This document shows, in pieces, positions 1 through 6,328 of a DNA stretch of 8,095 bases. Both the position numbers and the translations under genes were made by a program. Location: NCBI GenBank assembly GCA_007571115.1, contig RKSA01000050.1, positions 1 to 8,095 on the forward strand, read 5' to 3'. The notes beneath the pieces are model-generated. The model did no database searches and was not told the DNA's origin. It was given only the letters and a program-made list of their open reading frames with translations. The stretch comes from Gammaproteobacteria bacterium (GTDB taxonomy: Bacteria > Pseudomonadota > Gammaproteobacteria > Pseudomonadales > Pseudohongiellaceae). Within the stretch, counting starts at the first letter, position 1; every line of letters starts with the position of its first letter.

Positions 1-279
1 GCCCGGCGTCGATGGCGCCGCGAGCCTGACTGGCTCGATGCGCAATTCGCAGCGAGTGCATGGCTGCCGAGCGACGCCGGGCGGTCGAAGCCTCAGCGGC
101 AAGCCGATCACCGCTGCCCGTTCCTGCAACAGGCTGGGATCACAGACCGCGACGAGCTCGACATTGGCAGGCGGGTTCTGGGCGAGCTGCACGCACAGCT
201 CGGGGCCGATGCCGGCGGGTTCGCCCGGGGTCAGCGCGAGCCGGCGGATCGTGCCAGGATGCTCAATCGACGTATTCAA
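1..279 (-). CDS. pdxA: 4-hydroxythreonine-4-phosphate dehydrogenase PdxA, N-terminal part
   Basis: Partial gene: 93 codons are visible and the rest lies beyond position 1 (the E. coli protein is about 329 residues). PdxA is a cytosolic, NAD-dependent, metal-requiring enzyme that oxidises 4-phosphohydroxy-L-threonine in the DXP-dependent route to pyridoxal 5'-phosphate. The family's N-terminal signature TPGEPAGIGPE is at residues 17-27. It is followed by a beta strand (ELVAVCDPSLLQERA) and a GLPLRLR segment that match E. coli PdxA. No in-frame ATG or GTG precedes the signature. The only ordinary start is TTG at 279-277, six bases after an AAGAAG (291-286, minus strand) that can serve as ribosome binding site. 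This start makes pdxA overlap the 3' end of surA by 17 bp, so translation is probably coupled. The lptD-surA-pdxA order is the classic E. coli and Pseudomonas arrangement. The family call is very secure; the start codon is inferred. Confidence 0.93.
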   Translation of the reverse strand, partial: MNTSIEHPGTIRRLALTPGEPAGIGPELCVQLAQNPPANVELVAVCDPSLLQERAAVIGLPLRLRPPGVARQPCTRCELRIEPVRLAAPSTPG

Positions 280-1579
280 CGAAGGCTTCTTCGCGGATCT
301 CGATCAGCCAGTTTTGCAGCTCGAGATCGAACTTGCGGTTGCGCAAGACGTTCTCGGCCTCGGCCTTGGTCAACTCCTGGCTCAAGTCGGTCGTGCGGCG
401 GCCAAGCAGCTCGATGAGGTGCCAGCCACCTTCGGTGCGAACGGGCTCGCTGAGGTCGCCGATTTCCATGCCGCTCACTGCATCCGCCCAGGATTGCGGC
501 ATCGCGCCTTCGTTGATCCAGTCGATGTCGCCGCCGGCGACCACCGAAGAGTCGTCGTCGGAGTTCTGCCGCGCCAGCGTCGCGAAATCCTCGCCGGCAA
601 CAATGCGCTCGCGCAGGCGCTCGATTTCCGCGAGCGACTGCTCAGCGTCGCGAATCTCGTTGGGGCTCAGCATGATGTGGCGCAAATGCGTTTGTTGCAC
701 GAGGCGCGAAGTGCTGCCGCGCTGGTCGGCCAATTCGACGACGTGCAAGCCATTGGCGGCATCGAGGGGGCCCGCGATCTCGCCCACCGCGAGTTCCTCG
801 ACGATGCCAGCGAACAGCGCCGGAATCTGGTCGAGCTTGCGCCAGCCGAAATCGGTGGCCGTTACCGGGAACTGCCCGCCTTCGATCGCTTCAGCGCGTA
901 CCTGGACGAAAGCCTCGCCCGCTTCCAGGCGTTCCACGAGCTGTTGCGCATAGGCGATTTTCCGCTCTCGCGACTCGTTTTCCTCGTCGGCCGCGAAAGG
1001 CACCATCATGTGGTTGAGGAAGTAGTCGGGCTGCATCAGCTCCTGGCCCATTTCGGAATTGATGAAGTTCTCGATTTCCTGGTCGGTGATGCGGATTCGC
1101 TGGTTGACCAGGCCTCGCTGCAGCTCCTGCAAGGTCAGTTGCCGCCGCACCTGCTCGCGGGTTCGCAGGTACGCGCCGGCCTGCTCCAGGTTGCCCACGT
1201 ATTCGTCGAAACTCATGTTGCTGTTGCGCGCCATCGATTCGAGCACGCGGTTGAGCGTGTCGTCATCGAAGCGGATGTTGATCCGTTCGGCGATCTGCAG
1301 TTGCAGGCTTTCGAGCACCAGCGCCTCGAGCACGTCGTCGTAGATATCCTCAAGGTCGGGTTCGGGCCGGTTCTCCCTGAGCGCATTGGTGTAGATTTCC
1401 GCGAGCCGGGCCTCGACCTCGCTTTGCAGCACCACGCCGGTATCGACGATGGCGACGATGCGGTCGAGCATCTGGCGCTCCTGGCCGTTTGCGGCCTGGG
1501 CGAGCAAGGCGAGCAAGGCCCACGGCAGCGCCCAGGCCCGCCACGAACCAGGCGAGAACAGCTTATTCATGATCGGCAT
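263..1579 (-). CDS. surA: Periplasmic chaperone and peptidyl-prolyl isomerase SurA
   Basis: A 438-residue protein, close to E. coli SurA (428). SurA binds unfolded outer-membrane proteins, including LptD, in the periplasm and passes them to the BAM complex. A Sec signal peptide is visible: a hydrophobic run (ALPWALLALLAQAANG) with likely cleavage after ANG at about residue 32. The mature start QERQMLDRIVAIVD is typical of SurA. An N-terminal chaperone domain follows. The first, degenerate parvulin domain lies at about 185-286 and the second at about 297-395; the latter has the clearer parvulin features (LRHIMLS, GEDFATLARQNSDD, GGDIDWI, GGWHLIELLGRR). The C-terminal helix ends in EEAFVEYVD. 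I chose the ATG at 1579 because AGGGG lies seven bases upstream (1591-1587). The ATG at 1570 is also possible and would shorten the protein by three residues. The gene overlaps lptD by 17 bp, which suggests co-translation with its own client. Confidence 0.96.
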   Translation of the reverse strand: MPIMNKLFSPGSWRAWALPWALLALLAQAANGQERQMLDRIVAIVDTGVVLQSEVEARLAEIYTNALRENRPEPDLEDIYDDVLEALVLESLQLQIAERINIRFDDDTLNRVLESMARNSNMSFDEYVGNLEQAGAYLRTREQVRRQLTLQELQRGLVNQRIRITDQEIENFINSEMGQELMQPDYFLNHMMVPFAADEENESRERKIAYAQQLVERLEAGEAFVQVRAEAIEGGQFPVTATDFGWRKLDQIPALFAGIVEELAVGEIAGPLDAANGLHVVELADQRGSTSRLVQQTHLRHIMLSPNEIRDAEQSLAEIERLRERIVAGEDFATLARQNSDDDSSVVAGGDIDWINEGAMPQSWADAVSGMEIGDLSEPVRTEGGWHLIELLGRRTTDLSQELTKAEAENVLRNRKFDLELQNWLIEIREEAFVEYVD

Positions 1580-4028
1580 CTTTGAACCCCTGTATTCCGT
1601 CACTGAGCAAATCGCTTAGGCCGCCGCCAGCAAGATTGCCGACGCCGTGCAAGCTGACCTGCACGAACACTCCCCGGTTGGAACCGACATTAGGAACAAA
1701 CAATTCGTGTTCGTCAAGCCATTCCCGCGCGATCAGGCGAATCGTCGTGCAGCAGTTCCGGTATTCGACACCGGCAAAAGCTTCCAGGTTCCGCGAATTG
1801 GCATGGTCGTGGTGCCAGCGCGCGAGCAGGGTCCAGTTCGCCGCAAGCGGCCACGCTGCCGATGCTTCGGTCTGGTTGATGTTCGGCTCGATGTTCGCCT
1901 GCAACAGGTAGGGAGTCGCCTGCAACAGCGAGCGGTAACGCCAGGAGAGATTGAACACGCGCTCGCGCTCGCCTTGATACCGCACGCGGATGCTTCCTTC
2001 ATCGACGCTTCGGTGATGCTCGTTCCACTGCACGTCGCCGCTGAACCGCCAGTTCGCGCCGTGCCGGTATTCGAGCTCGCCGACCAGTGCCGAAGTTCCA
2101 TCGACCGGCGAATACAGCGGCTGCCATTGCCGCAAGGGGCTTGACAGGCTGACGAGACGGTCGCGGAAGTGGCGCACCTGCCCAAGGCTGAAACGGCCTC
2201 GCTCGCGGCCTGCATCATCGAACACGCGGCTGGTCACGGCGACGCCGAGCTCGTTGGCGTCGGCGAAGCGGTCGCCGCCGCTGAAACGGCGTTCGCGGAA
2301 CAACTGGCGGAAGCCGAAGTTCAGCTCGGAAGAGTCGAAAACCGGCAGCTTGCGCTGTTCGCGATATTGCCGGTAGCGATAGAACAGGCGCGGTTCGAGG
2401 GTCTGCAAGCCCTTGCCGCCGGCCCGTTGGCGCTGGAAAACCAGCCCGCCGTCGATGCTCTGGCCAGTCATTCCCAGGCTTGGGTTGGCAGGGCTGCCGA
2501 GCGCCTGCCGCTCGAGCTGGTAACGGACGTGTTCGTGGCTCGCGGTGGCTCGCAGAAACGCCCCTGGCGCCTGCCACGACCATTCCAGGCGCGGCGACAG
2601 GTTCAGGCGGCGACCGGTGACGAGTGCGCCGTTGTCGATGTCGCTCCTGGCAATGCGGCTTGCGTCGAGCTTGCGGTCAAAACTGGCGAGTTGCCCGGCG
2701 AGGGCAAAGCGGAAGTTCGCGCCGAGCTCGAAATCGCCACTGAGGCGCAGATGCGGCAGGCGATCGTGGGGTTTGGCGATATTGAGCGAGTCGGCGAGAG
2801 GGTCGATGAGCTCGATTCGCTGCACGTCGAGCTCGGCGCGCAAGTTGCCCCATGGATGGCGTGATCGGTAGCGCAGCCGCGCCTGCCGGTTGAGGTGGTT
2901 GTGCGCTGTGGCGCTGAAGCCGCCTGCGGCAAGGTCGGTGAACCAGTCGCGGTCGCTGACCGCAGTGAAGTCGATCAGCGTCTGCCAGTGCTCGCCGAGC
3001 GAGCCATCGTGCCGGAACGAGGCGAACCAGCGATTCGCGGCGGGCGGGGAACCCGATCCGGGAATGCTGGCAAGATCGGGCTCGAACGACCGGTCATCGC
3101 CGAGCCAGGAAAGCCGCAAGGTGTTCATCGACGATCTCGCCAGATAGCGGAACTCGGCGCCGAGCATGGCGCCGCGGTCGCTGATCAGGCGCGGCGTGAT
3201 CGTGGCGTCGTAATGGGGAGCGAGGTCGAGGTAGTACGGCAGCGCCAGATCGAATCCGCCGCTGCGGCTGCTGCCGATGCTCGGGGGCAGCAGGCCCGAG
3301 ACTCGCTGGTCCCCAAGCGGGAAGCGCATCGCGAAAGGGTAGCGGAACACCGTCACGTCGCCGAACCGCAGGCGCAGATCCCGCGCGCTGCCTTGGCCCT
3401 GTTCGGGGTGCAGCGTCATCTTCTCGGCGGCGAGGGTCCAGAACGGGTCAACGGGTTCGCAGCGGCTGAATTCGCCATCGCTGATCGTGATCCGGCCCGA
3501 TGCGCCGTCGTGGATGACGACCTCGGCGCTGCCGTGAATGCCGGTGCCGTGGAGCACGTACCGCGCCGCCTCGACCGTGCTGGCGTCGTTGCCATTGTCG
3601 AAGAGCGCCGCATTCCCTCGCAGCAACATGCCCGGCTCGCGGAATGCGACCTCGCCTTCGAGGGTGAAGGTCCGGGCGGTGCTGTCGATGATCGTGGCGC
3701 CGTTGTTGCGGATCGTTCGCAGGCCTTGGCGAAGCGTGACCTTGCCATCGATATTGATCGTTCCCGACGCGCTTCGCCTGAAGCCTTCGGCTGCGGTGAA
3801 AGCGGTTTGGCCGCTGCCCGGAGGAGCAGCAGCGCCCGGGCCGCCGCCATCGATGAATGCTCCGCAACAGGCTCGCGGCAGCGCCGCGCGCTGCTCGGCG
3901 GGCATCGCCTCCGCGGGCACCCAGTCGAGCGATTCGGCTGCCGCCTGCTGCTCGGTGGCCATGGCTTGCTCGCCTGCCAGCAAGGCGGCGAGCAGCAGCA
4001 ATGCGCTTCCCATTTCAACTACTTGCAT
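1563..4028 (-). CDS. lptD: LPS-assembly outer-membrane protein LptD
   Basis: An 821-residue beta-barrel protein that, with the lipoprotein LptE, inserts lipopolysaccharide into the outer leaflet of the outer membrane. A hydrophobic signal segment (about residues 7-24) probably ends after AMA. LDWVPAE and the Cys pair at 54-55 align with the LDWVP...CGG region of Pseudomonas LptD. The periplasmic beta-jellyroll (OstA/LptA-like) spans about 88-225. The barrel follows, opening with SGLLPPSIGSSRSGGFDLAL (244-263). Other hallmarks are LEPRLFYRYRQYR (from 545), PVFDSSELNFGF, and FSGGDRFADANELGVAVTSR (582-600). Cysteines at 54/55, 190 and 759/760 match the N-terminal and C-terminal sets that form the barrel-to-jellyroll disulfides in E. 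coli (Cys31, 173, 724, 725). An in-frame TAG lies just upstream of the ATG at 4028, so no longer start exists; Met6 is the alternative. I see no good ribosome binding site, and the signal peptide has no Lys or Arg before its hydrophobic core. First gene of the lptD-surA-pdxA operon. Confidence 0.97.
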   Translation of the reverse strand: MQVVEMGSALLLLAALLAGEQAMATEQQAAAESLDWVPAEAMPAEQRAALPRACCGAFIDGGGPGAAAPPGSGQTAFTAAEGFRRSASGTINIDGKVTLRQGLRTIRNNGATIIDSTARTFTLEGEVAFREPGMLLRGNAALFDNGNDASTVEAARYVLHGTGIHGSAEVVIHDGASGRITISDGEFSRCEPVDPFWTLAAEKMTLHPEQGQGSARDLRLRFGDVTVFRYPFAMRFPLGDQRVSGLLPPSIGSSRSGGFDLALPYYLDLAPHYDATITPRLISDRGAMLGAEFRYLARSSMNTLRLSWLGDDRSFEPDLASIPGSGSPPAANRWFASFRHDGSLGEHWQTLIDFTAVSDRDWFTDLAAGGFSATAHNHLNRQARLRYRSRHPWGNLRAELDVQRIELIDPLADSLNIAKPHDRLPHLRLSGDFELGANFRFALAGQLASFDRKLDASRIARSDIDNGALVTGRRLNLSPRLEWSWQAPGAFLRATASHEHVRYQLERQALGSPANPSLGMTGQSIDGGLVFQRQRAGGKGLQTLEPRLFYRYRQYREQRKLPVFDSSELNFGFRQLFRERRFSGGDRFADANELGVAVTSRVFDDAGRERGRFSLGQVRHFRDRLVSLSSPLRQWQPLYSPVDGTSALVGELEYRHGANWRFSGDVQWNEHHRSVDEGSIRVRYQGERERVFNLSWRYRSLLQATPYLLQANIEPNINQTEASAAWPLAANWTLLARWHHDHANSRNLEAFAGVEYRNCCTTIRLIAREWLDEHELFVPNVGSNRGVFVQVSLHGVGNLAGGGLSDLLSDGIQGFKDADHE

Positions 4029-4125
4029 GTAAGGTCGATAGTCCTATGGTGAGCCGCCAGCGTGGCAGGGCCGAAGCACGGAATCATAATGGCACGGAAT
4101 CATAGTGAAATGAAGCCATGGAATC
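4029..4125. promoter_or_regulatory. Divergent promoter region between lptD and amgK
   Basis: This 97-bp gap separates two divergent transcription units, so it should hold promoters for both. It is more AT-rich than the coding DNA around it, especially at 4078-4125. On the minus strand, TATGAT hexamers (one mismatch to TATAAT) lie at 4104-4099 and 4088-4083 and could be -10 elements for lptD, but I find no good -35 partner for either. I see no SigmaE-type GGAACTT element of the kind known upstream of E. coli lptD/surA. The exact start sites cannot be fixed from the sequence. Confidence 0.55.
4062..4090 (+). promoter_or_regulatory. Candidate sigma70-type promoter for amgK-murU
   Basis: GTGGCA at 4062-4067 (4 of 6 to TTGACA), a 17-bp spacer, then CATAAT at 4085-4090 (5 of 6 to TATAAT). 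Transcription would begin near 4097, upstream of either proposed amgK start. The -10 lies inside the first copy of the 12-bp direct repeat, so a protein bound to the repeats would probably affect this promoter. Judged by eye only. Confidence 0.35.
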
Positions 4126-4131
4126 ATGATG
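4080..4131 (+). repeat. Three 12-bp direct repeats, GGAATCATRRTG
   Basis: Copies are at 4080-4091 (GGAATCATAATG), 4096-4107 (GGAATCATAGTG) and 4120-4131 (GGAATCATGATG). They differ only at the two R positions and start 16 and 24 bp apart. The first two share the longer form ACGGAATCAT. The third contains the perfect palindrome ATCATGAT and overlaps the first possible amgK start codons. On the opposite strand the first two copies each supply a TATGAT hexamer. The sequence supports the repeats directly; an operator function is inference. Confidence 0.7.
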
Positions 4132-5289
4132 GGACAAGCCTGTAGGGCTGGGCGGGGATCTCCGGCGCCGGCATTGGCTGGCGACCAGCGGAGAGTCGGC
4201 CTGACCGACTGGGCGCGGACGGTCCTGCGCGATCTGCACCCGGAAGCGCCGCGCCTCGATGCGCTGGAAGTGGTCAGCAGCGATGCCAGCCATCGGCGCT
4301 ATTTCCGCGCTCGGCCGATGGCGGGAGTTTCGTGCATCGCCGTCGACGCGCCGCCGGAAAAGGAAGACAGCAAGCCTTTCGTCAAGGTTGGCAAGCTGCT
4401 GCGCGATGCGGACCTGCGCGTTCCCGAAATGCTTGAAGTGGACCTTGCCCATGGCTATCTGCTACTCGAGGATTTCGGCGATCGGCTCTATCTGCCGTGC
4501 TTGCTGGAAGCGCGGAAAACCGGTGACGGCGCAACCATCGAGCGCTTGTACCGTGCCGCCATCGATACCCTGCTCGACCTGCAAGAGCACGTCGACGCGC
4601 TGCGCCTGCCCCACTATGACAGAACGCGGCTCATGGAGGAAATGTCACTGTTTCCCGAATGGTTTTGCCGCCGCTGGCTGCAAGTCGAGCCGGGCCCGAA
4701 CGAGCTGGCGATGCTCGACGAGAGTTTCGGCTTCCTTTGCGAGGCGGCGCTCGGCCAGACCCAGGTCGCGGTACACAGGGACTATCATTCGCGCAACCTG
4801 ATGCTGCTCGCCGCCGAGCCCCGGCGCCCCGGAGTGATCGATTTCCAGGACGCGGTGCGAGGCGCCTGCAGCTACGATCTCGTTTCGCTGCTGCGCGATT
4901 GCTACGTCGAGTGGCAGCCAGCGCTGCTCGACAAGCTGATCGGCCACTACCTCGAAGGCGCCAGGGCGAGGAACATCATCGGCGCGATTCCCCGGCAACG
5001 CTTTCGCCGCGATTTCGACCTGATGGGGCTGCAACGCCATCTGAAAGTGCTGGGAATCTTCTGCCGGCTCGCGATTCGCGACCAAAAGCCCGGATTCCTC
5101 GCCGACCTGCCGCTGGTCATGCGCTATTTCACCGAAGTCGCCGGGCAGTATCGGCAGATGGCGCCGCTACTGGCCTGGTTTCGCCAGCAGCTCGAACCCC
5201 GGGCGCAGCAAAAGCTCGCGATGCTCGGAAAGCGCATGTCCGCTCGGCGGTACGGCTCGAAAGCGCCCGGCCAGCAGCAGATCGAGTGA
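4126..5289 (+). CDS. amgK: N-acetylmuramate/N-acetylglucosamine anomeric kinase AmgK
   Basis: An aminoglycoside-phosphotransferase-fold sugar kinase, 387 residues from the first ATG. In Pseudomonas, AmgK phosphorylates MurNAc (and GlcNAc) at C1 with ATP, making MurNAc-1-phosphate for MurU. This cytosolic recycling shunt is absent from E. coli and bypasses fosfomycin-sensitive de novo synthesis. Visible features are VSSDASHRRYFRA (50-62, the family's nucleotide-binding start), YLLLEDFGDRLYL (111-123), the catalytic loop HRDYHSRNLM (217-226, with Asp219 and Asn224), and the metal-binding IDFQDAVRGACSYDL (238-252, with Asp239). The start is uncertain. Residues 1-16 look non-coding in composition, and TTG at 4174 would give a more natural start of 371 residues just before LTDWAR. 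Neither has a strong ribosome binding site. The stop TGA shares a base with the murU ATG. Divergent from lptD, as in Pseudomonas. Confidence 0.93.
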   Translation: MMGQACRAGRGSPAPALAGDQRRVGLTDWARTVLRDLHPEAPRLDALEVVSSDASHRRYFRARPMAGVSCIAVDAPPEKEDSKPFVKVGKLLRDADLRVPEMLEVDLAHGYLLLEDFGDRLYLPCLLEARKTGDGATIERLYRAAIDTLLDLQEHVDALRLPHYDRTRLMEEMSLFPEWFCRRWLQVEPGPNELAMLDESFGFLCEAALGQTQVAVHRDYHSRNLMLLAAEPRRPGVIDFQDAVRGACSYDLVSLLRDCYVEWQPALLDKLIGHYLEGARARNIIGAIPRQRFRRDFDLMGLQRHLKVLGIFCRLAIRDQKPGFLADLPLVMRYFTEVAGQYRQMAPLLAWFRQQLEPRAQQKLAMLGKRMSARRYGSKAPGQQQIE

Positions 5290-5972
5290 TGCACGCGATC
5301 GTGCTCGCGGCCGGTGTTGGCAAGCGCCTGCAACCGCTGACCGATTCCGTTCCCAAGGCCCTGCTCGAGGTTGGCGGCCGGACGCTCATCGAATGCCAGC
5401 TCGAACGCCTCGCCCGTGGCGGCGTCAAGCGCGTGGCGATCAATCTGTTCCATCTCGGCGAGCTGGTTCGCGAGGCGCTCGGCGACGGGTCGCGCTTTGG
5501 CCTGGAAATCGCCTGGTCTGCCGAGCAGCGGCTGCTCGATACCGCCGGTGGAATCATCCAGGCGTGGCCTCTGCTTGGCGGCGATGCCGCCATCGTCACC
5601 AATGCCGATGTCTGGACCGATTTCGACTATGCCGGCCTGCAACGCCTTGACGGCAAGGCGACCTTGGCGCATCTCGTGCTGGTGCCGAATCCGCCGAGCC
5701 ATCCGCAAGGAGACTTTTTCCTCGGCGACGATGGGCGCGTATCCGCCGCAGGAGGCGCCGGCCAACGGCTCACCTTTGCTGGCATCAGCGTCTTGCATCG
5801 CGAGCTTTTCGCCGGCCTTGCGCCCGAGCCCTTGCCATTGGCGCCGCTATTGCGCTCCGCCATGGCCCAGGGCCGGGTCAGCGGCGAACGCCATGATGGC
5901 GACTGGGTCGACGTCGGCACCCCGGAACGCCTCGCCGAACTGAATTCCCGGTTTTGCCACTTGCCGAGCTAA
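5289..5972 (+). CDS. murU: N-acetylmuramate-1-phosphate uridylyltransferase MurU
   Basis: A 227-residue nucleotidyltransferase (P. putida MurU is about 223). It transfers UMP from UTP to MurNAc-1-phosphate, giving UDP-MurNAc and pyrophosphate, directly after AmgK in the recycling shunt. Visible motifs are the N-terminal nucleotide-binding signature LAAGVGKRLQPLT (6-18), PKALLEV with Lys23, the sugar-side DTAGGI (84-89), the metal-binding NADVWTDFDY (105-114, with Asp107), LTFAGISVLH (161-170), and WVDVGTPERL (206-215, with Asp208). The general family is the GlmU/RmlA-like sugar-phosphate nucleotidyltransferases; the short length, the NxDVWTD motif and the partner amgK point to MurU rather than GlmU or a mannose-1-phosphate guanylyltransferase. 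The ATG overlaps the amgK stop by one base (TGATG), which suggests translational coupling. No clear Shine-Dalgarno sequence of its own. Confidence 0.94.
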   Translation: MHAIVLAAGVGKRLQPLTDSVPKALLEVGGRTLIECQLERLARGGVKRVAINLFHLGELVREALGDGSRFGLEIAWSAEQRLLDTAGGIIQAWPLLGGDAAIVTNADVWTDFDYAGLQRLDGKATLAHLVLVPNPPSHPQGDFFLGDDGRVSAAGGAGQRLTFAGISVLHRELFAGLAPEPLPLAPLLRSAMAQGRVSGERHDGDWVDVGTPERLAELNSRFCHLPS

Positions 5973-5993
5973 TTTTGCTCGAAATCACGCTCT

Positions 5994-6022
5994 CCGGGGA
6001 AGGCCGTGCTAGACTTTCCCGG
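5994..6022. repeat. Imperfect inverted repeat between murU and the small membrane gene
   Basis: CCGGGGAAG (5994-6002) pairs with CTTTCCCGG (6014-6022): nine base pairs including one G-T wobble, with an 11-base loop. There is no T-run on either side, so it is not a canonical intrinsic terminator. It covers the candidate -10 element at 6010-6015. Confidence 0.4.
6007..6015 (+). promoter_or_regulatory. Candidate extended -10 promoter for the small gene and rpe
   Basis: TG at 6007-6008, one base, then TAGACT at 6010-6015 form an extended -10 pattern (TGnTAnAnT-like). No convincing -35 sits 16-18 bp upstream. Transcription would start near 6022 and leave about 30 bases before the small gene's start. 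It would make the small gene, rpe and perhaps trpE a unit separate from amgK-murU, although read-through from murU is also possible. Confidence 0.4.
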
Positions 6023-6037
6023 TGCCGATAGAGGAAT

Positions 6038-6042
6038 GGAGG
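6038..6042 (+). promoter_or_regulatory. Strong Shine-Dalgarno for the small membrane protein
   Basis: GGAGG at 6038-6042 is the clearest ribosome binding site in the window. It is 10 bases before the ATG at 6053 and 4 bases before an in-frame GTG at 6047. The spacing favours the ATG but does not exclude the GTG. Confidence 0.65.
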
Positions 6043-6052
6043 GGTCGTGTCG

Positions 6053-6328
6053 ATGTCGTGGTTTGCGGTGCTCATGCAAAATGCGCCGAATCTGCTCGGC
6101 CTGGTGCTCGTGGTGATCTGCATGCAGGTGCTTCTGCATCGGCTGGAAGTCAACTTGCGCAAGGAGATCGGTGATGTCGACCGCCGCCTGAGCAAGGAGA
6201 TCAGGGACGTTGACCGCCGGCTGCGCAAGGCGATCAGGAAACTGTCCGAGCGAATGTCGCGAATCGAAGGGCACCTCGGCCGGTCTTCCGGATACGTTGC
6301 CGAGCAACGACCGCCGGCCCCCGCATGA
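6053..6328 (+). CDS. Small single-pass membrane protein with an 11-residue coiled-coil repeat, unknown function
   Basis: I do not recognise a named family. The 91-residue product (93 if it starts at GTG 6047) has a short N-terminus, one hydrophobic membrane segment at about 12-28 (PNLLGLVLVVICMQVLL), then a highly charged, probably helical part. The helix holds three consecutive 11-residue repeats at residues 37-69: KEIGDVDRRLS, KEIRDVDRRLR, KAIRKLSERMS. Such hendecads usually form right-handed or mixed coiled coils and imply oligomerisation. The tail (about 77-91) is Gly/Pro/Ala-rich and probably disordered. Basic residues follow the membrane segment, so by the positive-inside rule the coiled coil is more likely cytoplasmic. 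The strong Shine-Dalgarno, codon use like its neighbours and the 4-bp ATGA overlap with rpe support a real gene. A role in rpe regulation or localisation would be speculation. Confidence 0.75.
   Translation: MSWFAVLMQNAPNLLGLVLVVICMQVLLHRLEVNLRKEIGDVDRRLSKEIRDVDRRLRKAIRKLSERMSRIEGHLGRSSGYVAEQRPPAPA
6161..6259 (+). repeat. Three tandem 33-bp units encoding the coiled-coil repeat
   Basis: Units lie at 6161-6193, 6194-6226 and 6227-6259. The first two are nearly identical at both DNA and protein level (KEI-DVDRRL); the third has diverged (KAIRKLSERM). This suggests a fairly recent internal duplication that lengthened the helix by 11 residues. Confidence 0.65.

Noticed and set aside
38..1585. 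515-codon open frame on the plus strand opposite surA
   Set aside because: GC-rich codon bias on the minus strand leaves the complementary frame free of stops. The minus-strand frame is an unmistakable SurA; the plus-strand product resembles no family I know.
2895..4052. 385-codon plus-strand open frame opposite lptD
   Set aside because: Shadow of lptD; its Arg/Ala-rich product has no recognisable domain.
4110..4145. 11-codon open frame starting at ATG 4110 upstream of amgK
   Set aside because: It lies within the repeat region, has no Shine-Dalgarno, and resembles nothing known. Chance is the simpler explanation.
4659..5972. MurU frame open for 210 codons upstream of its ATG, suggesting a longer fusion protein
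   Set aside because: The upstream part overlaps the conserved catalytic half of amgK in another frame and reads as low-complexity Arg/Ala/Pro. MurU homologues begin at the MHAIVLAAG motif.
5994..6022. Hairpin considered as an intrinsic terminator for murU
   Set aside because: No T-run follows on either strand and the loop is long.
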